Positions 1 to 7,136 are shown, counted from the stretch's first letter. The stretch is 17,193 nucleotides of DNA from an uncultured Oscillochloris sp. (GCA_903877945.1 CAIRFY010000552.1:1-17193), one strand, 5' to 3'. Made by a program: numbers and translations. Notes: generated by a model from the sequence alone, not told the origin.

Positions 1-105
1 CCTCACCCCCCAGCCCCCTCTCCCTGAACGGGAGAGGGGGAGCCGAGCGCATCCTGATGAAGAATCTCCCCTCTCCCCGTGAGGGAGAGGGGCAGGGGGT
101 GAGGG
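1..105. repeat. Palindromic repeat family A, copy 1 (double hairpin)
   Basis: The outer ends CCTCACCCC and GGGGTGAGGG are inverted repeats. They enclose two G/C-rich hairpins, roughly 11-40 and 67-93, separated by a less conserved middle of about 25 bp. The reverse complement of 7031-7136 matches this copy almost base for base except in that middle. The first base of the unit is probably cut off by the window edge. It lies downstream of dnaB and contains no gene. Its mobility is inferred from the copies elsewhere in the window. Confidence 0.85.
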
Positions 106-145
106 GGCCGGAGTTGACTTTGCTCATGCCCTGACAAAGGCTTTG

Positions 146-1483
146 TCACTGGCTGTACCCCTCCGGCGCTCGGTAGCGCTCCAGGTTCCGAAAGCGTGTC
201 GTGCGGGCTTCAAAGCGTAGCGGGATGATGCCTAGCGGGCCGTTGCGGTGCTTCGCTATGTGAATCTCGGCGATACCCTTTTTCTCGGTCTCTTTATCAT
301 AGAGTTCTTCTCTATAAATAAACATAACGATATCGGCGTCCTGCTCAATACTACCGCTCTCTCTCAGATCGGATAGCATCGGCACGTGGCTTTGGCGACC
401 CTCAACGGCGCGCGAGAGCTGGGAGAGGGCGATCACCGGCACGTTGAGTTCGCGGGCCAGAGCCTTGAGGCCACGGCTGATCTCGCTCACCTCCTGGACA
501 CGGTTGTCGCTGCGGCGACCAGACATGAGTTGGAGGTAATCAATCAGCAGGAGATCGATGCCCGCCTCAGCGTGAAGGCGGCGAGCCTTGCTGCGCACCT
601 CGTTAATGCTGAGACCGGGGGTATCCTCAATATAGATCGGGATCTCGGAGAGTACGCCCATGCCTTCCAGGGCCAGATTCAGCTCGTCGCCGCGCAGGTT
701 GCCGGTGCGCAGGCGCTGCATATCAATGCCGGTGTGCATCGAGAGCATGCGCTGCACGAGCTGGTCGCGGCTCATCTCCAAACTGAAGATGCCGACCGTC
801 TGTTTGGCTTTGTTGGCCACGTTGTAGGCCAGCGAGAGGGCGAGACTCGTTTTTCCCACACTCGGCCGGGCCGCCAGAATAATCAGGTCGCTCGGCTGGA
901 GTCCGCCAGTAAGCTCGTCGAGGTCAGTGTAGCCGGTAGGAACACCAACGACCTCACCACGGCGATCCTGGAGCGTCTCGATCTGGGCGAAGAGGGCGTT
1001 GACGATCTTCCCGATGTGGACAAAGTCTTGGGTGCCACGGCGCTGCGAGACCGTGAAGAGCTGGGACTCGGCCTTGTCGAGGGTGGTCTCCAGCGACTCG
1101 CTCTCGTCGTAGCCGAGGGCCGTGATCTTGCCGCCGACCTCAATCAGCTTGCGTAGCACGGCGGTGCGCTCGACGCTGCGGGCATAGTACTCGACATGGA
1201 CAGCAGTAGGCACTTCGCCGAGCAGATCACCCAGGAAGGACATACCGCCGACCAGGTCGATCCGCTCTTGGCGGCGCAACTCGGTGGCCACCGTGGTAAT
1301 GTCAGGAGGTTCGCGGCGACCGTAGCAGGCCAGCATGGCATCATAGACCATGGCGTGCTTCTCAAGGTAGAAGTACTCGGACGACAGCCAACCGGCCACG
1401 GCGACAATCGCCTCGCGCTCAAGCAGGATCGAACCGAGGGTAGCGCGCTCGGCCTGAAGATCGAAGGGGACGGAGCGTTCCAT
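146..1483 (-). CDS. dnaB: Replicative DNA helicase DnaB
   Basis: This is the hexameric helicase that unwinds DNA ahead of the replication fork and interacts with primase. The protein is 445 residues, the usual family length. Residues 7-105 are the DnaB N-terminal domain. The RecA-like domain follows, with the P-loop ARPSVGKTS at 205-213, the catalytic glutamate in SLEMS at about 236, Walker B LLLIDYLQL at 311-319, and the downstream motif SDLRESGSIEQDAD at 371-384. No intein interrupts these motifs, although DnaB is a common intein host. The gene lies 145 bp downstream of rplI on the same strand, a pairing seen in many bacteria. No good Shine-Dalgarno lies close to the ATG, but the N-terminus MERSVPFDLQAE fits the family, so the start is likely right. 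Confidence 0.97.
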   Translation of the reverse strand: MERSVPFDLQAERATLGSILLEREAIVAVAGWLSSEYFYLEKHAMVYDAMLACYGRREPPDITTVATELRRQERIDLVGGMSFLGDLLGEVPTAVHVEYYARSVERTAVLRKLIEVGGKITALGYDESESLETTLDKAESQLFTVSQRRGTQDFVHIGKIVNALFAQIETLQDRRGEVVGVPTGYTDLDELTGGLQPSDLIILAARPSVGKTSLALSLAYNVANKAKQTVGIFSLEMSRDQLVQRMLSMHTGIDMQRLRTGNLRGDELNLALEGMGVLSEIPIYIEDTPGLSINEVRSKARRLHAEAGIDLLLIDYLQLMSGRRSDNRVQEVSEISRGLKALARELNVPVIALSQLSRAVEGRQSHVPMLSDLRESGSIEQDADIVMFIYREELYDKETEKKGIAEIHIAKHRNGPLGIIPLRFEARTTRFRNLERYRAPEGYSQ

Positions 1484-1527
1484 CGTGGTCTCGTGCTTTC
1501 CCCACTATTCCCCGGCTTATCCCGATC

Positions 1528-1548
1528 TTGTCCACATGCTGTGGATAA
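1528..1548. promoter_or_regulatory. Inverted pair of DnaA-box-like sequences upstream of dnaB
   Basis: Positions 1540-1548 read TGTGGATAA, the exact reverse complement of the consensus DnaA box TTATCCACA. Positions 1528-1536 read TTGTCCACA, one mismatch from it. The two face each other across a 3-bp TGC spacer, so the inner TCCACA/TGTGGA forms a perfect inverted repeat. They sit 45-65 bp upstream of the dnaB start. DnaA control of dnaB is an inference from sequence and position. Confidence 0.5.
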
Positions 1549-1551
1549 ACG

Positions 1552-1585
1552 CCGATGTGCCACGGCGTATGCCGTGGCACATCGG
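1552..1585. other. Perfect 15-bp hairpin between rplI and dnaB
   Basis: CCGATGTGCCACGGC (1552-1566) pairs perfectly with 1571-1585 around the loop GTAT. No U-run follows on the minus strand, so it is not a classical intrinsic terminator. It may be an mRNA processing or stability element in the rplI-dnaB transcript, or another palindromic intergenic repeat. Confidence 0.7.
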
Positions 1586-1628
1586 TTCGTGCATTGTTCA
1601 GATAGGGTACGTGCGAGGGGCAACAGAC

Positions 1629-2138
1629 CTAGATCTGAGGCACGTCGCCATCGGAGGGACCCTCATCGGCAGATGCGCCGCCCTCGCCCTCGACGATAAT
1701 GTTCAGCGCTGGCTCAAGGTCGCTCAGCAGGCGTACCTTCACCGCGTAGGTTCCGGTGCGCTTGATCGGGTCTTCGAGTTCGATCTTCCGCCGGTCGATA
1801 TCAAGGCCGATCTGCGCCTTCAGCTTTTCGGCGATGTCTACATTCGTCACTGAGCCGTACAGCCGGTCGTGCTCACCGACCTTGACGACAAAGCGTAGGG
1901 AGACACCGTTGATCCGGTCGGCCAGAGCCTGGGCGTCTTTGCGGCCCGCATCGGTACGCCGACGCTGGGCCGACAGGCGCTCTTCGACCTGGCGGATCTG
2001 GCCACGGGTCGCCAGCACCGCAAAGCCCTTCGGGAGCAGGTAGTTGCGCCCAAAGCCACCGGAAACATCTTTAAGCTCACCCGCCTTGCCGAGGTGCTCG
2101 ACATCGTGGGTGAGCAGGACTTTCATCTTCGCGCTCAC
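1629..2138 (-). CDS. rplI: Large-subunit ribosomal protein bL9
   Basis: This protein binds 23S rRNA domain V and helps maintain translational fidelity. The N-terminal domain signature is clear: MKVLLTHDVEHLGKAGE followed by VSGGFGRNYLLPKGFA. A charged connecting helix follows (QVEERLSAQRRRTDAGRKDAQ), then the C-terminal domain with VGEHDRLYGSVT. The protein is about 169 residues, longer than the usual ~150 because of an acidic, glycine-rich tail. I chose the GTG at 2138 because AGGAG (2150-2146) lies 7 nt upstream. The more conventional ATG (MKVLL, 2126) is four codons downstream and has no Shine-Dalgarno at the right distance. It is the first gene of a probable rplI-dnaB operon. Confidence 0.96.
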   Translation of the reverse strand: MSAKMKVLLTHDVEHLGKAGELKDVSGGFGRNYLLPKGFAVLATRGQIRQVEERLSAQRRRTDAGRKDAQALADRINGVSLRFVVKVGEHDRLYGSVTNVDIAEKLKAQIGLDIDRRKIELEDPIKRTGTYAVKVRLLSDLEPALNIIVEGEGGASADEGPSDGDVPQI

Positions 2139-2181
2139 AAACCCACTCCTCAGGTACATGGTCTTCAAGACAGCAGGCGCT

Positions 2182-2211
2182 ATATTACCACAGGCCATGC
2201 CGCTCCGTCAA
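2182..2211 (-). promoter_or_regulatory. Predicted promoter of rplI-dnaB
   Basis: On the minus strand, TTGACG (2211-2206) is followed after 18 bp by TAATAT (2187-2182). The -35 matches 5 of 6 and the -10 matches 4 of 6 bases of the vegetative consensus. Transcription would begin about 35-40 nt before the GTG start of rplI. It lies between the stop of the upstream kinase gene and rplI, so rplI-dnaB need not depend on read-through. Confidence 0.55.
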
Positions 2212-2253
2212 TGTGGTAGAGAATCTTGCCAGGGCATGTGCAAAGTATTGCGC

Positions 2254-4509
2254 TCAGTCCACCGTGGCTCTATTGCCTAGGATCGTCGGCGACACCACGG
2301 TTGAGATGGTCGACAGCAGCGTGCGCAAGCTCGCCGGCTTGGTGAGGTAGGCGTTTGCCCCGGTTGCCAGGCAGCGCTCGCGGTCGCCCGGCATCTCCAG
2401 CGCCGTCAGCGCGATGATTGGCACCGGGGCTAGTTCAGGATCAGCCCGGATGTGCCGGATTGCGGTCAGGCCATCCATCTTGGGCATCTGGATGTCCATC
2501 ACCACGACGTCCGGGTGGGTCGCCCGCACCTGGGCCACGGCCTCTTCCCCCGTGCGTGCGATGGCAATCTGACCACCCTGGTGGGTGAGCATATCAACAT
2601 ACGCCGCCAGGGATGGCTCGTGGTCATCCGCGAACACCACCCGCAGCGGGTACGTCCACGGCTGGGGAAGAGGAACCCTCTCCCGAACCGTCGGCGCTGC
2701 GACGATGGTTCCCTCTACCCAGGGCAGGCTCACGGTAAAGCGGCTGCCCTGACCAGGGGTACTCTCCAGGCTGATGCTGCCGCCGTGCAGTTCCACGAGC
2801 TGACGCACCAGCGTCAGCCCCAGCCCCACCCCGCCGTACCGCCGCGACATGAGCCCGTCTACCTGGGTGAAGAGCTGAAAGATCTGCGCGTAATCGACCT
2901 CGGCGATGCCGATGCCCGTGTCCCACACGACGAACTTGATGCACTCCTGCTCGGCATCCGTGTGTATTTCTAGGCCGATGACCCCGCCGATCGGAGTGAA
3001 CTTCACGGCATTGTCGAGCAAGTTGACCAGGATCTGGGTCAGCCGCCGCTCGTCGGCGCGCAGCCCCTTGACCCCGAGATCAATGCTGCGCTGCACACGG
3101 ATGCCCTTTTGTTGCGCGACAGCACACACAAACTGTATCGCCGTGTGGCAGAGGTCGTCCACATCAATGGGATGGCAGTCGAGCGTCGCATGTCCCGATT
3201 CGATATAGGCGAGGTCTAGAATATCGGTGAGGATGGTGAGGAGATGATGCCCGCTCTGCGTGATCGAGTCCAGGATCCGATGCTGATGCACGTTAATCGG
3301 CCCGTGGACTTCTGACTCCAGGATCTCGCTGCCCCCCAGAATAACGGAGAGCGGCGTGCGTAACTCGTGGCTCATCATCGCCAGGAACTCGCTCTTGAGC
3401 CGCAGCGCACGGGTCAGTTCGGCGTTCGTGCGGCTAAGAGCCTCGACGTACGCCCGCAGGGCCGCCTCATCCTGCTTACGCTGGGTGATGTCCTGGGCGA
3501 TAACAACCCCCATGATCAGCTTACCGTCATCATCGTACACGGGCGTGCCACTGAAGACGAGCCAGCGATCCGTTTCCATCCCGTCAGGACGTACACGCAA
3601 CTCAAGGCCCGCGAACTGCTCACCCCGCAGCACCCGGTTTGCCGGCCACGCATCAGGCGGGAGCGCATGACCCTGCGTATCAAAGGGCATCAGGTGCATC
3701 GGTCGACTCGGCGTGCCGTGCGGCACGGGTGGTCTGGCGTTCTGCAAGCCACCCAGACGCAGGCCAGCCGCGTTGATGGTCGCAATTGTGCCGTCTGGAT
3801 GGAATACGACCATCCCTTCGTGCATTGTCCGTGCAATGGCGTCAAGCTGTCGGCGCTCATCCGCCAACATACGCTCAGCATGCTCGCGTGCATGCTGCTG
3901 CTCTTCTGGCGATTGGCCGCCAGTTTGCCCGTAAAACATGGGAGTATTCATCGAGATACTTCTCCTGGGGATGATTGTCGTCCATGGGTGTCGGGATGCT
4001 GTGCATCTCGCACCGGATGCCACATCAACTGCAACTGTCGAATCGTGCAGGCTGGCAAGGATGGACGATTGGAATTCCAGATAATCCGCTTCCCAGTGCA
4101 ACGTCGCACGGGATGTGGCGAGCCATGAGAAGGGTCTGCGCTGATCGAACGCATAAACTGCACATCCAACTGCAATGACCGAACCGGTGGGCGTGCATAC
4201 CGGGTAGTAGCAGGCATGCCAACGGCAACGGCGTCCATCTGGCAACTCCCCGCGCACGTCGGCGTCGAGGATGGGCGCACCACTCATCAGAACGTGGTGC
4301 AGCAGCGGTGTGATCACCGGTGCCAGGGAGGGGAGGATGGTGGACAGCATCTGGCCCTGATGGTCGGCGGCGGGTAGGCCATGGATGGCGGCGAGCTGTG
4401 AATCCACCCTGAGGAAGCGCAACTCACGGTCGAGTGCGCCAAACCCCACCGGAACTGTGCGAGCATGGCTTCGCGATGGTTGCAGTTCGAACGGTTGGTT
4501 CCCCAACAT
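2254..4509 (-). CDS. Hybrid sensor histidine kinase with C-terminal receiver domain
   Basis: This 751-residue protein is a sensor kinase. No membrane segment is evident, so it is probably cytoplasmic. Residues 22-122 look like a PAS domain. About 148-163 (SSILASLHDSTVAVDV) resembles the start of a second PAS domain that breaks off. A further PAS domain spans about 222-343, ending VVIAQDITQRK. The HisKA H-box FLAMMSHELRTPL has the phosphorylatable His at 381. The ATPase domain shows LLDNAVKF (N500), DTGIGI (D530) and GGVGLGLTLV. The receiver domain spans 621-740, with acceptor Asp672 in VVVMDIQMPKMDG and Lys724. AGGGGAGG 5 nt upstream supports the start at 4509. An internal ATG at residue 187 also has an AGGAG, so a 565-residue product is possible. 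No dedicated response-regulator gene is adjacent, so its output is unknown. Confidence 0.93.
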   Translation of the reverse strand: MLGNQPFELQPSRSHARTVPVGFGALDRELRFLRVDSQLAAIHGLPAADHQGQMLSTILPSLAPVITPLLHHVLMSGAPILDADVRGELPDGRRCRWHACYYPVCTPTGSVIAVGCAVYAFDQRRPFSWLATSRATLHWEADYLEFQSSILASLHDSTVAVDVASGARCTASRHPWTTIIPRRSISMNTPMFYGQTGGQSPEEQQHAREHAERMLADERRQLDAIARTMHEGMVVFHPDGTIATINAAGLRLGGLQNARPPVPHGTPSRPMHLMPFDTQGHALPPDAWPANRVLRGEQFAGLELRVRPDGMETDRWLVFSGTPVYDDDGKLIMGVVIAQDITQRKQDEAALRAYVEALSRTNAELTRALRLKSEFLAMMSHELRTPLSVILGGSEILESEVHGPINVHQHRILDSITQSGHHLLTILTDILDLAYIESGHATLDCHPIDVDDLCHTAIQFVCAVAQQKGIRVQRSIDLGVKGLRADERRLTQILVNLLDNAVKFTPIGGVIGLEIHTDAEQECIKFVVWDTGIGIAEVDYAQIFQLFTQVDGLMSRRYGGVGLGLTLVRQLVELHGGSISLESTPGQGSRFTVSLPWVEGTIVAAPTVRERVPLPQPWTYPLRVVFADDHEPSLAAYVDMLTHQGGQIAIARTGEEAVAQVRATHPDVVVMDIQMPKMDGLTAIRHIRADPELAPVPIIALTALEMPGDRERCLATGANAYLTKPASLRTLLSTISTVVSPTILGNRATVD
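3949..3966 (-). promoter_or_regulatory. Possible internal translation start in the hybrid kinase
   Basis: On the minus strand AGGAG (3966-3962) lies 10 nt before an in-frame ATG (3951) that begins MNTPMFYGQTGG. Starting here would give a kinase lacking the first PAS domain and the broken PAS-like stretch. It may be the ancestral start of a gene later joined to an upstream PAS module. Confidence 0.35.
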
Positions 4510-4570
4510 AAATGCCTCCCCTAGCCTTTTTACACGCCTTTTTAGTACAAGATTAACTGAAATAACTCAG

Positions 4571-4595
4571 GTTTTTTAAATCCGATTTAAAAAAC
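4571..4595. other. Perfect AT-rich inverted repeat upstream of the hybrid kinase gene
   Basis: GTTTTTTAAAT (4571-4581) and ATTTAAAAAAC (4585-4595) are exact inverted repeats around CCG. It lies about 60-85 bp upstream of the kinase start. It could be a regulator-binding site or a weak bidirectional terminator; the stem contains too little G/C to be a strong terminator. Confidence 0.55.
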
Positions 4596-4631
4596 GTTAA
4601 TATTTTAATTATGAAAGCAAGTTGATACAAA

Positions 4632-4660
4632 TTGCGAATGCGATTAGTGCGCAGTATAAT
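4632..4660 (+). promoter_or_regulatory. Strong predicted sigma-70-type promoter
   Basis: TTGCGA (4632-4637), a 17-bp spacer and a consensus TATAAT (4655-4660). This is the best promoter in the window. Transcription would run right from about 4667, through several hairpins, toward the BTAD gene 450 bp away. The product is either a long leader or a separate small RNA. Confidence 0.6.
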
Positions 4661-4895
4661 GACGTGGTCTGAAAAAAATCTGAAAAGAGAGGCGGAATAC
4701 CCGCGTATGAGTGATACGATCATCTGCGATCTCAGTATAGAGAGTGACGACCGAGATCGGTAGTATGCAAACTCCGCATACGCTGTCAGGATCTTCCTGA
4801 CAGTGTCGGGATACGTCCGTCTAATGTTTGCGGTGTGCAGGGGGTGTCCCTGCGGTGGGGGAAGCGGATTTTTTTGATTGTCCCATCGAGGGCAA

Positions 4896-4959
4896 CCTGT
4901 CACCCTGAGCGAAGCGAAGGGGCCCGGTCGGGATTCTTCGCTTCGCTCAGAATGACAGG
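4896..4959. repeat. GAGCGAAGCGAAG-type palindromic intergenic repeat
   Basis: The left arm 4896-4919 and the reverse complement of the right arm up to 4959 share CCTGTCA, two variable bases, then CTGAGCGAAGCGAAG. They enclose about 17 bp. This widespread repeat type creates spurious reading frames with peptides such as CHSERSEE and FASLRVT, both of which appear here on the minus strand. It does not encode a protein. Confidence 0.8.
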
Positions 4960-5113
4960 ACGCCTCACAGCCCACAAATTTGTGAAGGGTCAATATATGC
5001 CACATGGCATATGGTTTTTATGTGTCTGATCCCGCACAATACGGCATACGAGCTTTGCTAGACCGTCCTCATTCCTCCCTAGCATCGGTTCCCCAGGGCG
5101 TGTCCTTGATCCG

Positions 5114-6412
5114 GTGAAAGGAGCAATCCCCATACGGAACGACACCTCCTATCACACGCTACACCTCTTCGGCACGCCGCATGCCACGTATGGTAGTGCG
5201 CTGATCTCCTTTACCACCAGGAAAGCCTGGGCGCTACTGGCCTACGTGATGATCGAGGGAAACCGCCCACATAGCCGGAGCGCGCTGGCGACGATGCTCT
5301 GGCCCGAAAGCCCGCCCGCGAAAGCCCATAACAGTCTCAGCGCGGCCCTGACCCAGTTGCGCACTATGGTCGCCCGACCAGACGCGCCACATCTGCCGAT
5401 CATCGCTACCCCGCAAACCTTACAGCGTAACCCGCTCGCCGACATTGTGGTCGATGTGGAGCAATTTAACGCCGCGCTCGACGCCTGCGCGGCGCATCGG
5501 CACCGCGACGTGGTGTGCTGTCTGGCCTGTGCCCGACAACTGGCCGAGGCAGTGGCGCTGGTGCGCGGCGAATTTTTGGAAGGGCTAACTCTGAACGGTA
5601 GCCCAACCTTCGAAGACTGGCTCATGGTGAAACGCAGTCACCTGAACGCACAAATCTCCAGTGCGCGGCACACCCTTGCGGTACACCATGAGCAGTACGG
5701 CGACAGTAACGCGGCGCTGGCGTACCTGCACGACGTGCTAGCCGATGCCCCCTGGGATGAAGACGCACATTGGCAGGTGATACGCATCCTTGGGCAGAAC
5801 GGGCAGCGCGCACGTGCGCTGAAGCAGTACGACGCCTGCGTCGCCGCGCTTGATCGCGAGTTCGGCGTCTCCCCGTCGGCTGAAACCGATGATCTCGCCG
5901 AGCGGATCCGCACGGGGACGCTGCACCCGCCCCCGCGTCCCGAGCTGTGCCTGCCGAACGGGCTGTCGCCGCTTGTCCGTCAATACGCCGATCTATGCGC
6001 CCTCACCGATGTGCTGTCCGACATGCAGCATCGTCTGGTGACGATCTGCGGGCCAAGCAGGATCAGGAAGACGCACGTGGCGATCATGGTCGCCAATAGG
6101 GTTGGCCCCTGCTACCGCGATGGCGTGCGGATGGTGGATCTGTCCGCCGCGCCAACCATAGACGACATCATCATGGTGATCGGCGCAGCAATCGGCCTGA
6201 CGTTCAGCAGCACGCAGCCGATTTTCGACCAGTTGCTCATGGTACTTGCGGATAGGGAACTGCTACTGCTGCTGGATAACGCCGAACACCTTCGGTCTTA
6301 CGCCGGACTGCTGACCGAACTGCTGGGGTGCGCGCCCAACGTGACCGTGCTGGTCACCTCGCACGTGCCTCTGGATCTTATGGACGAGTGGGTCTACGAG
6401 GAAGAATCGTAG
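5114..6412 (+). CDS. Truncated, probably decaying SARP/BTAD-NB-ARC transcriptional regulator
   Basis: Residues 14-105 resemble the winged-helix DNA-binding domain of SARP/AfsR-type regulators (ARKAWALLAYV-like core, then LWPESPPAKAHNSLSAALTQLR). Residues 112-267 are the bacterial transcriptional activation domain with TPR-like helices (ALKQYDACVAALDREFGVSPSAET). From about 285 an NB-ARC-type ATPase begins, with Walker B LLLLLDNAEHL at 382-392 and VTSH at 414-417. Three signs point to decay. The P-loop, normally GPGGVGKT, reads GPSRIRKT (313-320). The protein stops just after WVYE, where relatives continue for several hundred residues. AAAGGAG (5117-5123) lies 8 nt before an in-frame ATA (5132), as if an original ATG was lost, while the GTG used for this call has no Shine-Dalgarno. 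The stop is created at the edge of a palindrome. It may still make a DNA-binding fragment. Confidence 0.85.
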   Translation: MKGAIPIRNDTSYHTLHLFGTPHATYGSALISFTTRKAWALLAYVMIEGNRPHSRSALATMLWPESPPAKAHNSLSAALTQLRTMVARPDAPHLPIIATPQTLQRNPLADIVVDVEQFNAALDACAAHRHRDVVCCLACARQLAEAVALVRGEFLEGLTLNGSPTFEDWLMVKRSHLNAQISSARHTLAVHHEQYGDSNAALAYLHDVLADAPWDEDAHWQVIRILGQNGQRARALKQYDACVAALDREFGVSPSAETDDLAERIRTGTLHPPPRPELCLPNGLSPLVRQYADLCALTDVLSDMQHRLVTICGPSRIRKTHVAIMVANRVGPCYRDGVRMVDLSAAPTIDDIIMVIGAAIGLTFSSTQPIFDQLLMVLADRELLLLLDNAEHLRSYAGLLTELLGCAPNVTVLVTSHVPLDLMDEWVYEEES

Positions 6413-6479
6413 GGGCGAAACATCGCCAGCGGATGCGTGTGGAAGCCACACATGGATCCGCTGGCGACGCTTCGCCCCT
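6411..6479. repeat. 69-bp three-segment palindrome that ends the BTAD gene
   Basis: Three nested perfect arms are visible: AGGGGCGAA (6411-6419) with 6471-6479, TCGCCAGCGGAT (6423-6434) with 6456-6467, and GTGTGG (6437-6442) with CCACAC (6446-6451), loop AAG. The T of the BTAD stop TAG is the base just before the palindrome and the AG is its first two bases. It may also act as a transcription barrier between converging genes, but it has no long U-run. Confidence 0.85.
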
Positions 6480-6499
6480 CGCGTGGTCGCGGGCCGTGG

Positions 6500-6856
6500 T
6501 CAGCCGCTGATGATCTTCTTCAGCTCGTCCTTCCGGCCAGCCTCGTTCATACGCTGTTTGAACAGCAGCAAATAGACACCGCCGGGTGTGCGCCGTCGGC
6601 TGCCATCGACCGTCATCATACCGCCGCCAGCCTCAATCCCCTCGACCTCGTGGCGCAGAGCCTGGGCGGCCTCAACGCCAAGGGCGGCCACAGAGCGCTC
6701 GATGGTGGCCTGAGATCGTGGCTCCTTCTCACCCAAAGCCGCCACAATTTCTTGCACAGCCTGTTGAAACGCTCGCCGCTGCTGGCGCTCGTTTGCCGCA
6801 GCCCGCCGCTTCGCCTCTTCCTCTGCTTGCCGATCTCGCGCTCTACTCGCTCGCAT
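6500..6856 (-). CDS. Small protein with PHAX-type RNA-binding domain
   Basis: A 118-residue protein with a highly charged N-terminal helix (residues 1-35, rich in Arg, Glu, Ala and Gln) and a compact C-terminal domain. The signature GGGMMTVDGSRRRTPGGVYLL (78 onward) closely matches the core of the PHAX RNA-binding domain of the eukaryotic snRNA export adaptor, where I recall the form NGSRRRTPGGVF. The preceding helix, IVAALGEKEPRSQATIERSV, also fits that fold. In eukaryotes the domain binds RNA; bacterial members have no function known to me. RNA binding here is inferred. GAGAGG about 9 nt upstream supports the ATG at 6856. The gene stands alone, converging on the BTAD gene across a palindrome. 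Confidence 0.85.
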   Translation of the reverse strand: MRASRARDRQAEEEAKRRAAANERQQRRAFQQAVQEIVAALGEKEPRSQATIERSVAALGVEAAQALRHEVEGIEAGGGMMTVDGSRRRTPGGVYLLLFKQRMNEAGRKDELKKIISG

Positions 6857-7030
6857 AGGTCTTACCTCTCTCTATTCAACCCGCGACCAGCGCCGAACGA
6901 CGATCCATGACATCGATGGTCGTTCACTGTCCATTATCTATTGTCCATCATCGCCCATTATATGCCAATTCCGACGGATCTACATATATGCAGCCTGTCA
7001 GCCCAGGGCTGGTGTAAAGTCACCCTCCGG

Positions 7031-7136
7031 CCCTCACCCCCTGCCCCTCTCCCTCACGGGGAGAGGGGAGATTCCGCACCAGGACGCTTCCGGCTCCCCC
7101 TCTCCCGCTCAGGGAGAGGGGGCTGGGGGGTGAGGG
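7031..7136. repeat. Palindromic repeat family A, copy 2 (double hairpin, inverted)
   Basis: A 106-bp unit bounded by CCCTCACCCC and GGGGTGAGGG. It is the reverse complement of copy 1 with changes mainly in the middle. Its right end touches the stop codon of the histidine kinase (TAG at 7139-7137). The DNA from 6857 to 7030 to its left holds a short inverted repeat (GAACGAC 6895-6901 with GTCGTTC 6919-6925) and no gene. Confidence 0.9.

Larger units (their letters stand above)
4510..5113. other. 604-bp intergenic region, AT-rich at its left end, with hairpins
   Basis: No convincing protein gene is present. The left third (4510-4680) is far richer in A+T than its surroundings. It holds a perfect inverted repeat (4571-4595) and a strong plus-strand promoter (4632-4660). 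Further right are compact hairpins: GTATGC/GCATAC (4763-4781), CTGTCAGG/CCTGACAG (4783-4803) and GCAGGG/CCCTGC near 4837-4853. A T-run lies at about 4869-4875, and a GAGCGAAGCGAAG-type palindrome at 4896-4959. The 5' part probably carries control elements for the kinase on the minus strand and a leader or non-coding transcript on the plus strand. Confidence 0.6.

Noticed and set aside
386..1156. A 256-codon plus-strand open frame
   Set aside because: It is antisense to dnaB, whose motifs are unambiguous.
4837..4876. An intrinsic terminator before the T-run near 4869
   Set aside because: The GCAGGG/CCCTGC stem ends about 16 nt before the T-run, so the geometry is wrong for a classical terminator.
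4553..5005. A 150-codon minus-strand reading frame across the intergenic region
   Set aside because: It reads through the GAGCGAAGCGAAG repeat (CHSERSEE, FASLRVT) and AT-rich non-coding DNA; no domain is visible and no homologue is expected.
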